DNA of 64,000 nucleotides from Siphlonurus alternatus. Lineage: Eukaryota > Arthropoda > Insecta > Ephemeroptera > Siphlonuridae. The DNA lies in NCBI GenBank assembly GCA_949825025.1, contig OX463780.1:46886280-46950279 (forward strand), written 5' to 3'. Positions within the stretch are counted from its first letter, which is position 1. Each line of letters opens with the position of its first letter. Under the pieces are notes generated by a model. That model saw nothing but the letters and a program-made list of their open reading frames with translations, had not been told where the DNA came from and made no database searches. The translations under genes were made by a program, and so were the position numbers. Shown here one piece after another: positions 1 through 40,900 of this stretch.

Positions 1-55
1 ACGCTTTGTTCTCCGTGCCAAGTAGCTCTCCCGAGCTTAAGAAAGGTGGATTGAT

Positions 56-71
56 CACGTGACGTCACGTG
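56..71. promoter_or_regulatory. 16-bp palindrome: two E-boxes overlapping a CRE
   Basis: CACGTGACGTCACGTG reads the same on both strands. It holds E-boxes CACGTG at 56-61 and 66-71, overlapping a CRE TGACGTCA at 60-67. bHLH and CREB/ATF factors bind such sites in animals; function here is inference. Confidence 0.5.
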
Positions 72-89
72 ACTATATTACATTATATC

Positions 90-232
90 GTCCGCAATAA
101 TGATCGAACTATCTGCTTGCCACCATATCTTTAATGAGCTATCTCTGCTATTTCAGGTGAACTTTATTTTATAACGATTCACAGCTCATAATTGCGCTCA
201 CCTTAAATAGCAGATAGCTCATTATTGCGGAC
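90..232. mobile_element. MITE with GTCCGCAATAATGA ends (copy 1)
   Basis: The ends GTCCGCAATAATGA (90-103) and its inverted copy (219-232) continue into GAGCTATCT(G)CTATTT on both arms. 143 bp, non-coding. A related copy is at 58543. Confidence 0.75.
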
Positions 233-620
233 AAAGAACGATGCACACAATTTCCTCTAATACTCTATCAATTCACACCGCGATGTATAATGCAGCAATG
301 CAATGACAGGAAAAAAATCAGAGAATTTTTTACCTTTAGGAAGGGGAGTCTCAAGAAATGGGTGGGAAAAGATGATTCACCCACAACATATGTATTTTCC
401 CTATGTTACAACCAATTTTGCGACTGAATGTAGCCTTCAAGAGATAATAAATGCACATGCACTTAATAATAATGTTGCTGGCAGTATATATCTCTGCAGT
501 CTCTCCAAATTCAAATTGTGATACCCTTATTTGAGATGGATCATATTTGCAACTTTTTTTTTTTCATATGCATATTATCTTTCTCTAAAGGTGTTCCCTG
601 TTCTGTCTTTTTTTATTCAG

Positions 621-28469
<27,849 letters not shown>

Positions 28470-28857
28470 TTGGCTACAACGAAGAACCTGATAGACGAGG
28501 TGGAAGAAGCGAGCTGGCAACAACAGAAAACAAGCCCTGATTGGTCACAAAGTAGTGAAGGCAGGCCCTGATTGGCTGCTCATAGCTCCTGGCTGGACAG
28601 GAATGCCCAAAGAAGGTAGCTAACAGAGACAAATGTGCACTAACACACATGTAACTTTGAGCTTGGCTCAAAAAAGATTAAAATCTGCAAATACAAAGTC
28701 ATAACTTTTTGTTTTTACCTTTTTTTTTTTTTTTGTGGTGTAAAAATATTTTAATTTAAATAAATGTTTTTGATTTTCGTCATATTTAATAATTATGTAC
28801 CTTAAAAAGGCGTTTTTTTTTTTTTTTTTCTTCAGTCAAAGAAATATCCCAGTGAAA

Positions 28858-28863
28858 AATAAA
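28858..28863 (+). terminator. Candidate tensin polyadenylation signal
   Basis: AATAAA about 390 nt after the tensin stop codon. Another AATAAA-like run lies near 28757. Either could serve; AT richness makes the call tentative. Confidence 0.35.
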
Positions 28864-31376
28864 TATTTGCAGCTTGTATTTATAATATATGTACAATTCT
28901 TGTGTAATTAATTATTATATAATTTATCATTTCTTCATTAATATTCACAAAAAAATGGATGACAGACTCTTTAACAATAAATCTCAATGGTGCCAGCTAG
29001 AAGCATTTCATTCATCAATGAACGAAGGTGGAAGTTTCATAATCATCAATAATTAATAGGAATATAAGCTCTATGTATAGGCATGCAGCTAAAAAACATT
29101 GCAGCTGTTAACACTTTGCACAAAAAAATAAGCACCAAAACTCTTAATTCAATGGAAAGTTAATTCGTTTGTGAGGATTTGTTGATGCAACTGCATGTAT
29201 TTTTATTAAATTATAACCTGCAATTTGATACATTTTATTTATTATGGCAATTTCATTCAAAAATATGAATGAAGCAAGACTTTCATAATTCATAAGCAAA
29301 ACCAGACATCTGCATGCTATTAAGAACTAAATTTGTTATCTTTCACACATGAAAGTGACCTTTACTGAAATTTTTTATTTGCATGTGAACACTCGATTTA
29401 TATTAATTTTAGTGTATATTAATCCTCACTTTTTATTTAATTTTCCATTGTAAAGCAATGTTAAATTAACCTAACATTATGAAGCCAATTAATTATTGTA
29501 ATAATTACAATACCAATATTGCCTCTTATTATATCTAATAAAAAATATAAAAAAATATTTAAAAAATACATAATATGTAATTAAATAGAAAAACTAAACC
29601 CCTCTTGTCTCATATGTACTCCATATATTTATATTGTATATTTCTTCAGTTTAATGTATTTGTTACTACTAATATTAGATTCTTCACATATCCTTACTTT
29701 TAGAAATATTTATTAATTTAATTTACAGTCTTAATTATTTACAATATATCGAAATAAAAATAATTGTTATAAAAAAAAATATAAAATTGTAAAAAAGAGA
29801 GTTATATAGATCTGAAATAAAAACTGGTAAAATGCAGTGGAGGAAGTCAAGATAAAATAGTTTCAAAAAATTTTCATTAGTGTTTTGAGTTTTTTTCAAT
29901 GCAAAGACCCTTAAATGAATATATTATTCATGCTTTTTTTAATTAAAAAATTTCAGAGTAAAAATCAAACCGCTTGTCTGCAATGCACAGATCTATGGAT
30001 GACTTTGGGAGCAGTGAAACTTAAATATGCTATAATTAAAAAATATGTGTCTTTTAATTTTTAATTTTGAAAAGTAGTCAACATTTGGTACAGTTTTATT
30101 TAATTTGTGTCCGGTGAATTTTTTGATGCATATTGTGCATGTAGATAGATGTTTAAATGTTAGCATTGCTCCCAGAATATTGTTGACTAATATAACTTGT
30201 TATGACTAAAAATGTAAAATAATATGTATAAAAAAAAATACAATGTGAATAAAAAAAAAATATCAAACATAATTATTTAATAATTTTAATCCTACTTTCA
30301 AATTTCCTATAAATAGCAATCTTATTATTTTCAACTATACTTTAATTACGTGTTTTGAAATATTAAAAAAATATACAGGAGATTTCGTGGTGCATGCAGG
30401 GAAAAGATAAATTTTTGTAAAACATTAACATCTGAGATATCTGTTATAATATAAGCAACAAAATTATTTTTTGAAATTAATTGGAAAAAATACAGTAAAT
30501 TACAGCAAGAAAATTATATATCACTGTGAATGCATGAATTATATGTATTATAATTAAATCAAATACACTCATCGTTTATGTAATATATATAATTATAGCT
30601 GATTAAATTATACAATTGTATACTTTCAACTACCTATCTTATATTTATTTATACACACTTCTGAAGTAAATATATAAATATACCCCGCATTTATAAAAAT
30701 GTAAGTTATATATTAATTTTGAGTATTATATATAATTATTATATTTATTATTTATACGAGTTTAACAAACATCTTATAGAGCACAATTTCAAGTACTTGT
30801 GATTTATACTCTGCATCATTCTGCATGTAATATTTTAATCAGTCTTATCACCTCTATTTATCAAAGAGCAGTATAATTAAGTAGGACAACTATAAATATA
30901 TAATATTTTTTTAAAATAAGAAGTGGAGTAAAAATGGCAAGTGCATAAATTGCAGCACCTGTCGTGTGACCTTTTCAAATTGATTTTCATACTTGTCGTA
31001 AGCCAAATAGCTCATCAGAAACTGCTTTGAGTCGCTTCACCAGCTAGATGAGGTGTGATTAAAATTGTTTGCTTGCTTGAAGGACAAAGGTACACAGTTT
31101 AAAAAAAGTGCGCTCAAAATGATGTGACGCAACGTGACGTGCAGCGCTGCATGTATCATAAAATATAGATTTTTATCTTCTCCAGTAAATTAAACATTCC
31201 ACGAATGGCACGAATAGAAACGTGGACATAAAATAAACAATTCTTCCTTTGTTTTGTATATACATTATGCATACATTTTTTTTTCTTTTTTTGAAATTAT
31301 AATATTAGAAAATAATTTAATGGTTGCAATGATCATGGCATTTATTAATTTCAACATTTTCATCGACTATTAAATT

Positions 31377-31448
31377 GGCTCGTTGGTCTAGGGGTATGAT
31401 TCTCGCTTCGGGTGCGAGAGGTCCCGGGTTCAAATCCCGGACGAGCCC
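31377..31448 (+). tRNA. tRNA-Pro (anticodon CGG)
   Basis: A 72-nt cloverleaf. The acceptor arm pairs GGCTCGT with ACGAGCC, discriminator C. The anticodon arm is CTCGC / GCGAG around TTCGGGT, giving anticodon CGG. The T arm is CCCGG-GTTCAAAT-CCGGG. The D-arm region (A box) and B box GGTTCAAATCC are intact, there is no intron, and a TTTT pol III terminator lies at 31458-31461. It lies alone between tensin and GPCPD1 and appears functional. Confidence 0.97.
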
Positions 31449-31457
31449 AGAGAGTAA

Positions 31458-31461
31458 TTTT
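31458..31461 (+). terminator. RNA polymerase III terminator of tRNA-Pro
   Basis: TTTT ten bases downstream of the tRNA discriminator base, the usual pol III stop signal and distance. Confidence 0.75.
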
Positions 31462-31888
31462 AAAATTTGTGGAAATGTTATTGCAAGCGGATCGCGCGAG
31501 CTAGGAAAAAAAAAAAAAGAGTCAATGACCTTCAAATGGTGCATCAAGGACAACAAGGCAATATGCATAAATGCGTGCGCTACACGTGATAAAAAAAAAT
31601 AAAACAACAAAATTAAATATCTTGTTTTTTTAGTTGTGCGGCGCATTGAATTAAAATTAATTGTTCGATAGATACACAAATCTTATTTAATATATATATT
31701 ATATATATATATATATATATAAAAAATGATGTGCATTTTGAATCAAATTATTAAATCCGTGAATGTTAAAATTTATCTGACTCTATATTATCATGTAAAT
31801 CAAATTAATGAAAAATAAAAATACCATTAATGATATTTTAAAAATTTTAAAATAAAATTATTAAAAATAAAAAATAATAGTTCAAAAT

Positions 31889-31892
<4 letters not shown>

Positions 31893-31971
<79 letters not shown>
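31893..31971. repeat. (TA)n microsatellite
   Basis: Nearly pure TA dinucleotides with one TG interruption, in the spacer after the tRNA. Confidence 0.95.
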
Positions 31972-33549
31972 ATTATAAATTATAACATAAAAAAATATTA
32001 AATTTAATTACATAAAAATATCATCATATAATTAATAATAATAATAATTAAGCTTTAATATTTTACAGTATATGCGCACATTAAATTCATGTAAAATATA
32101 AATTTAATTATAAAGTATAACATAATCCGTACAGTTGAGATGTACGTAATTATAATTAAATTATAAATACATTTATATTATATGATGCCGCAGAGCGCGC
32201 TCGCACGATCATATAGAGTCTTATAAAGATCCGATATGCAAATCATTTTATCATAAACAGCATATCATTTTTATACAATATATTTAATCTTCTGGATCAA
32301 AGTTCAGGGTGTATCTATTTTCACACATCTGTTTATTATAATATATATGAACCACTTTCAACGTATAAATATTTATAAATTATATTATTCATATTATTTC
32401 ATTCATGAACTATTATATTTTATTTTTAATAACTTTATTTTAAAATTTAAAAAATATCATTATATAATTATAATGGTATTTTTATTTTTCATTAATTTGA
32501 TTTTAAAATGTATATATAATTATAAAATAATAATTATATGTAAATATAAACACGCGCACTTGATCGATCATGTATATATGTAATTATATTAATAATTTAA
32601 ATATTTATATTATAGTAAAATTAGTAATTCGATCATCGTATTAATTAAAAAAAACGATAAACGATCGATAATGAAACGCGGCATATCATGCAATCATACA
32701 TGGATTATATAATGTACTGTATAATAATAAAAATCATAATTTAATTGTAATACAATTACAATATTATAATAATATACTTATATTATATTATGATGTATTT
32801 TGTAACAAAGATATATAATTTAAGCAGGCTCGGACTGTGGGAATTAAAGCTATCTATTAATATAGAGGGGCCAGTTTATATAGCTGGGGTCATATATTTT
32901 GAGTCGCCCATATTGAGCATTATGTATTAAAATGTATACTGTGTATTATGTTCTTTTGCTCAATAAACATTTATATTATTATTATATTATTATAAGGCAC
33001 TGCAGGAGCAGGGGGCGGGGGAGCCCGAATTTTTAAGACATTAATTTCGTGTTTTTTTTTTTATTTATTTATTGATCGATCGAGCGTGCATTATTGCAGC
33101 ACATTAATGCAGTTTGCCCTTTGTCCTTGCAATGCATGCATGATGAAGATTATTACATTAAATTTGAAGGTCGATCGTCGTTCACAAATTATATATATAT
33201 TATATATATTGCAAATTATTAACTTTTTAAAATTTGCAACAAAATTACGACAACATTAAAAATATATTAATATAATTATAATAATAAAATAAATTAAAAT
33301 GTTAATATAAATATATTATATCGTATTATATATGTTATATGGAGGAAAATAAAAAAATGAACTTTTTTAAAATAGAATTTATTTTTTGTGTTTTTTGTGA
33401 CACGCATTTTTTTTTTTTTTTTTTAATTTTGCAAGCGCGTGACTGGTAAAAAAAATGTAAAAAAAAATATAGGTAAATTTAGAAATCATTGCGTAATCGC
33501 TAAATAAATATTCTCGCAAAATTTAAAAGGCTCCGTGCGGGATCTCGTA

Positions 33550-33715
33550 AAAAAAAAGGGGGGCGACAGCCGCAGCAGCCAGACGACGCGAGGTGGTGCG
33601 ATCGGAGTCAGCTGGTATCATTGCAAGTTGTTGACGAGGACGTGTAGACGACGGGCAGTCTGCATTCTCTGCAAGCTGCGACCCTAGTAACTAAAAGTCG
33701 TCTTTTATCTACTAG
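33550..33715 (+). promoter_or_regulatory. GPCPD1: Probable non-coding first exon and promoter region of GPCPD1
   Basis: About 33530-33715 is a GC- and CpG-richer island in very AT-rich DNA. It ends in a good donor (ACTAG|GTAAGTT). The next good acceptor (TTCCTGTAG) is at 34659, eight bases before the GPCPD1 start codon. The 5' end of the exon cannot be fixed; it is read as 5' UTR because no coding frame joins to the ATG. Confidence 0.55.
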
Positions 33716-34667
33716 GTAAGTTCAACAGTATAAGTAAAATTCATCTCATTAATGCGCATAGCAATTATAGGAGGAAGCGGCGGAAACCAGATTTTGTTTA
33801 CATTTTGTAAGGCTCCGTCGTAGTAGTTTCCAGTCAAAATATCGCCAAAATTTTATTATAAATTATTTTGTTTTCAATAATATTTTTAAAGAAACTTTAA
33901 TTATAAACTAATCAGGAAACGTTTTTATTTATTGTAAATTTATGTTCGAGGCAATCAAGTTCATATTCTAGTGTCCTTGCATATATGTGTTGTAGATCCA
34001 CAGATGAGAGTAAAATATTAACCATCTGTGTGATATCTGTGTTTGTGACACAATCTGGATGAGTTGCGTTTATAGAGAAAGCATTTTTCTCTCTTTTGCC
34101 TTAAGCATGTGTGGCCTACTTTAAACTCACTTGCCTTAATCTAATTACAAAGTGTTATTCACATTTTTTGTTTTAAATTTTACAATATAAACAATTAAAT
34201 ATATTCTTTTATTGCTATTGTATTTGCTACAGAGAGCCCTCAGGGGCCTTATAAGCTAGCTCTCTATCAAGCTCAAATTCATTGCAGTTTCAGTTATACT
34301 AAATATAGTATAAATACGGTATACAATAGATATCCTGCTGTTGTGCATCAATCAAAAGATTGATTTACCAGGTTTGTGTAATTAAATTTAATAAATTAAT
34401 AATTATACACTTTTGCAAGCATAATGTTTGTAAATCATTGTCCATGCATCATGCAACTCCTTAATTATTTCTAATATATTATATAGTTCATGAATTGATT
34501 TAATTAAAAATAAAATGGTACATTCTAGAAAAATTGCTTTGTTTTATTGTCTGCCTATACTTGCATATGTAGGTATTATATGCTTTTTTATTATTTGTGT
34601 TAAGATTTATTTGTCCAGCCCCCATTATGGTTATTCTCAAAGACACTTTATTCCTGTAGCTCGAGAG

Positions 34668-36092
34668 ATGGGGGACTCTACGGGGCGCTGCGAGTGGCAA
34701 TTTTGTGTGCGAGCGACCGCCGGGCCGGGCGAGACCCTGGGGGTGGTCGGAGACTGTGCAGCCCTCGGAGAGTGGAGGCACGAGAGGGCCCTCGAGTTAA
34801 GCTGCGGAGTCGAGGGGTGAGTGGGCAAGGGGTTGTTTGCAACTTTTCACCTTTACCAGTAAAAAAAAGGTTGAGAAAAGTGCTCTTGAGTTCCTTGAGA
34901 CAAAGTTAATTGCTGGTGTCTTACTTACCGCCCACGTATGGTGTTTCAGTACTTCATTAATAGAGGAAAAGGGGGATAATTTTGATGTTAAGGAAAAAAA
35001 GTTCAGATGAAATAATTACAATGAAAGTACAATTGTAAATTAGTTATGAAATTAACAAATAATTCTGTACTAACATTATTAATTTATTAGTCTGATAATA
35101 TCAATCTTTATAAGTGTCAGTAATGAAGCTTCTTTCTGGTAATGATATTATTATTTTATATAAATTGGTTATTGAACACAAAAACAGTGTTTCTGTACAC
35201 TGTTTTTGTGTTCAATAAACAATTTATATTATTATTTTAATGTTACTAAAAAAATATAAACTTCAGATTTTTATTATTACTACTTTAATCAAATCCCTGT
35301 ACTGATGTCACAGGGACCTATGGCGAGGTACAGCACGCCTGCCCGTCGACTCGGCGGTGCACTACCGTTACGTGGTGCTCGTCAACGTACCCCCAGATGG
35401 CGAGAGCCGACACGAATGTGCACACGTTGTTAAGCGCTGGGAGACCCACCCTGAACCGCGCACCATCTTACCTCGAGGTGAGGGAGTTTTTGAAGTGGGT
35501 CCTAAATTTAGATCAGGTATTGGTTGTTGAAACTGCAGGGGGTCATGTGTGGGTCATGGGATTAATTTCAAACAACTTTGTACAATTGCATCATATCTTC
35601 TTATTTTTTCTTACAGATCATCCATTACATTTATATGTAGATGAACAGTAAAATAAATTTTTTTTTTTCTTTCTAAAATTAAAAAAACAAAAGTACAAAA
35701 TAATTTTTAATTTATAAAAGCAGGAAATGAGGTAGAAAATCAAATCTTCCATTTCAATTATAATTTAAAAGAGTTTAGTAAAAATGAGGAAGGTTCTGTA
35801 TTTTCCTCTTGGATATCACTTTCCGTGGATGCAATTTCTCATTCCTCAGAGTTACAAAGCTGATGGATTACCCCTATGAAAAATCAATTAAAAAAAAACT
35901 CAAGTAGCATTTCCTACGTTGGATGTTGCAGAGCTGTCCCGCGGGGTAGGACGAGAGGACGCGGAGGAGTTTGGGCTGGTGGGCGGTCTGCAGCAGGTGG
36001 AGCGTGGCTGGTTGAGTGCCGAGACCGTCGTGCAGCTCAAGATGTTCAACAACCCCATCAAGATGTGGAAGAGGCGCTTGCAGGGACGCCAG
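34668..36092 (+). other. GPCPD1: CBM20 carbohydrate-binding domain of GPCPD1 (exons 1-3)
   Basis: Residues ~8-115. The GETLGVVGDCAALGEW motif (CBM20 'G...LGxW'), the LWRGTARLP strand, HYRYVVL and VVKRWETHPEPR match the N-terminus of vertebrate GPCPD1. A GWLSAETVVQLKM segment in the third exon matches the region just after the domain. The Trp residues expected at the sugar-binding face are present (GEW, KRWE). Confidence 0.9.
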
Positions 36093-37806
36093 GTGAGGCA
36101 GCTTAATAAATAATGGAGGGTGTGGGGTGGCTTTGAGGCAAGGTTAATGGGATAATGAATGGAACCAGTTGCATATTCAACAAAAAAATTAGAAGTTCTT
36201 TACCCTGAAAGGAGGGGGGGGGGAAGGAGGTTACCCCTTGTCTACATTTCATCTCTGGACCAGGAGATTAGTGACACACTGACCATGATAAATCTGAAGT
36301 TTCTGTGGTGGGAGTTCCACCTCATAAATTCAAATCTGTGAGAGTTGGAAAAAAATAAGCAAAATATTATTCAACTTCTACTTTGACTTTTATGATGGTC
36401 ATTTCAGCTGTTTTTTTCAGTAACAGTTAGACAGTTGTTGCAGAAGAAATATGATAAAATAGGATACTATTAACAATTCATGAAACTCCTAGTTCAGTAT
36501 TATATTTCAATTGATGGCTCGATTTGTTTCTAAGGATATTAATGAAAATGTTAAACAGTATCTTAACATATGTAATTAATAATAAAATATGTAATTATAT
36601 ATTATACAAATTTATTTGCTTTCTAAAATAGATTTATGAACAGTTGGACATTTACAAATTTATTTGTTTGACTAGATTTTTAGACAATTGGTACCACACT
36701 TGACAGAATGTGTTTCTTGCACATATAGGTTGATGCCACAGATTGACCAGCCAGGCTGCATGAGACTGACTTTCGGTGCTGGGTTACAGGGAGGTTATTT
36801 TCTCTCTGGTCCTAGCTGCTGGTGAAAGTTACGCCGGTGATTCTTGAAAAAGGCGTCACCCCTGAGGCCTTGCTGCGGGCCGGCGAGTCTTCTCTTGACG
36901 AAAGCATGGACACCCTCGAGCTTACCGATGTTTCGGGAGGACGTCCCAACTGGCCAATCACAGAGCTGGCGGTGAGTCAATCCAGCCAATCAGAGCAGTG
37001 AGATTTATTAGAATTTTCTGGAAGCTAAATATTAGATGATGCAAGAGCATGGTTGGAAAAACATTTTCAGTATGTATATATGGACATAAGATAAGAAATG
37101 AAGATGCTACCTTAATATTAATTTCTGTACGTAGCCTTGTTCTAATTGTTATCACGTGATAAATTTATGTTTAACATGTAAACACTTCTAGTTCATAAGA
37201 TAAGGAATCTTTATTTTTTTTTTCTGTAAACTTTTGTTATGTACAGTTCAATTAATTTAAATTCCCTCCGGAAGTATTCTTATTTTTATATCGCTAAAGT
37301 AAGTCTCCTTTTTTCTTCTAAGTAAGTGATAACCATGCAGTGAGTAAAATTTTTAGAACTAAAATAAAATCAGGAAGAAAGTCTACAGTTGTACTTTTGA
37401 CTGTCTCTAGGGTTCCTGAAATCAAATCAATTGACAATAATATATAATATACTTGTAATTTTATGTATACAAGAATCATCATAATTTTTTGCTTCAATAA
37501 AATAAGTACAATGAGGTATGATTGTTGATACTCAAGTAAGAAGAAGAATCTTCCACTGAGCTTCTGTAGCTCCTGTTGACGGAGAGTGTGTTGACGACTT
37601 TTGACGGAAAGTGTGCGTCCTCAGGTGATGACAGACGAGGACTGTGACTTCCGCGTCCAGGAGCAGTTTGGGCGGGTGTACCGTGAGGACGACTTCTTCA
37701 ACTTCCAGATCCAGGTGCTCAGTCCGGACACCGTGGTGAGTCAGAGGTCGCAGTCAAGGTCAAACTGTTGTAGAGAATTTATTATTTATTTACAGTATTT
37801 ATTTGT

Positions 37807-37881
<75 letters not shown>

Positions 37882-37902
37882 TTTGTTTGTTTGTTTGTTT
37901 GT

Positions 37903-37965
<63 letters not shown>

Positions 37966-40900
37966 TTTTCTATGGAGTGTTCCCTGGCGGGAAAATTTTC
38001 TCCATAAGCCACCATGTTAGAAAAATTGAATTTTTTTCTCCGTAACTATTAAAGCTATAAATTTGAAATCATCTCCTATCCCCCTTATTCAGGGGTCTTT
38101 TGCTAATAAATCAAGAACTTATTTTCCTCTAAAAAAGTTCTTTAGTGCCCAAAAAAAAAAAGCAATTTCGATTTTTTTTTTTTTTTTTACATAAGTTTGG
38201 ATAGGACGGTGGGAACACCGCAAAATCAGCTGACTTGAAGCCTCCATTCATCTGTGTATTCATCTATTCATTTAGTTATTGTTATATTTATATTTTAAGT
38301 TTTGTTTGTCTTGTTAATGTTTATGTTTTAGCAATTAGCATTAGCAGCTTCAGTTGCACTTTTAAAATACAAAAGGTTAAAACTATCTATCTTCCAGAAT
38401 GTTTGCTATTGACTTGCTTGTCAGTATTATTATTGAATTTTTTTTATCAAACAGTTAACACAATTATCTATAAGATATCTAAAACCTACAGATGTGTGTC
38501 CCTGGAATAGTAAAATATATGATTTAAAAAAAAAAAATGTAAACATAACTAAGAAACACAGGCATAATATAATTATTTTATTTTCGTCAATTTTGAATTA
38601 AGATCTAACATACTACGTGAACCTAAATTTCGTGTTGGCAGGCCTACATGGTGGACTTGTATGCACGAAGTTCACGGTCCAATGACGATGAAGTGCCTAC
38701 CCACGTTGGCTTCTGCTACATCCTACCGTCTGTGCTAAGGCATAGCGAGGGCCAGGCCATCGTGCCAATCACCGGCCTCAGACATCAGCCCATCGGTCAA
38801 CTCACGGGTAAGCGACGGGACCTTTGTCTCACTCATATTTTCTTTGTTCATGTGCTCTGGAGTAACTTGCAGGTTTTTAAGATACCCTATTTTACAATAA
38901 AATAACAAGTTTCAAGTGTTTTCAAATGAAATAGAAATAAAACATTTTGACTGCATATTTAGATAAAGAACCTTGATTTATGTTTGTAAATTTTTCCATA
39001 TTTTTTTAACATGTACTCTAAAATCCTTAAAATTTTGCTAATAAACTCTGTGATGTCATAGTCATGCAAATATTTAACATTCAGGTATAATATTATATAG
39101 GGAAAGGTAAGATGACTATATATGATGTCACAGCATAAAATACATAAAGTTGATAAAGTCTTCTATCCAAATATGCAGTAGTAGATTTCTTGCAGATTGT
39201 CTAATAGTAAAGGTGCTAAAAAGTAATCAATTAATTTAAATATGAAATGATAAAAGTCACCTTGCACCGACCTGCCTAAAAGATCTCTTTTTTTCCCCCA
39301 CAGTGGAGTACATCAAGGTGTCTCCCCTGGCCGGGTTTGAGTGTGACATGAGCGTTGCATTCAGTCGATACTGGAGACACACCTGGTGTGGGCTGGACGT
39401 GGGCCACCGAGGCTCCGGAAACTCCTTTAAGATGCAGACCATGGGGTGAGCACGCCCACATGATTGTTTTGTCACGAAACATAAAATATCTACCGTAGTC
39501 CAATCTTCGTTGTGATTTCAAGTATTCTTTCCTCCTAGCTCACTCTAGTCAGGTTAACTTTAGGGATACCTGCAAGCAGGACACCCTTCAGGTGACTGTA
39601 ACATATGGTGTAATTGTAATTGTAAAAATTATACAGTATAGGGAAAAGTATACAAAAATGCATACTGTATACATCTGCAAAATTTAATTATATTTTTATT
39701 TAATCATAATTAAATAATATTTTTGGTAGAATTTTAGATAGATGTAGGCTAAATAATATCTGATATATCTTATTGACTTTGAATATTTACAAATTACTAC
39801 AATGGTATAAAATTTACAGACCAATTAATTTCAATTCATAATCTATTTTTAAAAAAAATTAAGCCTTTTGACAAGAAACAGTAACCATTTTTTTTATTAC
39901 ATCACAAATAATGATTGACATATCCCCACTGTTATTACAGAATGGCCGAGGTTCGAGAGAACACGATAGCGTCTCTGGCTCAGGCGGCACGGCACGGAGC
40001 TGACTTTGTAGAGTTTGACGTCCAGCTGTCCCGCGACCTTGTGCCGGTCATCTACCACGATTTCTACGTGTGCATCTCGATGAAGAGAAAGAGCACCGCC
40101 GGGGAGCACGACCTGCTGACCTTGCCTGTCAAGGACCTGACCTTGGAGCAACTTCACCTTCTCAAGGTCAGTGAGTTCAGCGAGGTGGGATTTTAATGTG
40201 TCAGGTTAATTTCACTTGTTGTAGCTGATAGCTAGTGTAAACAATTTTATTCTTGATGTTTTTTATGTTCTTTGAATCTAAAAATTGTTTGGGCAAAAAT
40301 ATACAAAAATGCAAATTATTACTTTTATAAACACATATATACTGTATGAACATAGTAGTGTATAATTTGCCGAAGTTTACTAAATTGCATATATGGTATA
40401 TAAATAGCTTCTAAATTACTGGTTTCCCAAAAACATTAAAATTTAAAAACTTTTTACTAAGTTGACTTTGGCAAATTAGACGCTGCAAGAATGATATACT
40501 GTACAGTACACTTCAAGTTGCAAATTAAAACATTAATAAGAAAGATTTAGGAAAAACTCTTTAGTGTAGAGGGGGCTACATGTTCTGTATCTTATGTTAC
40601 AAAATCTGGGGCTAAATAATACAGGGTGTTGTCCATACGTGTTTACCACCTAAATTTTCTAAAGTAGTTAAAAAAAAATAATAATCTTTACAGGCACAGA
40701 ACCATGGTATGTAATTCATTGAATCTTTACTCTGGCTTGTGTATCACTAAAAATATTAGCAGGCTCTAGGTTTGGTCTGGCCACGGTTTGTCTATAATAG
40801 CTAGGCTGGTTTGATCAATTGCCAAATCTTTGTTCTGTAATTGGTAGCTAGCACTTAAATTTTGACAATGGAGTTAGTTCCAATTGTGTTTTAAGTATTT

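Larger units (their letters stand above)
28470..33530. other. Tensin 3' UTR and AT-rich spacer to GPCPD1
   Basis: Apart from the tensin 3' UTR, the tRNA-Pro and the TA array, about 5 kb of very AT-rich DNA. No frame resembles a protein and no inverted repeat of note was seen. Confidence 0.65.
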
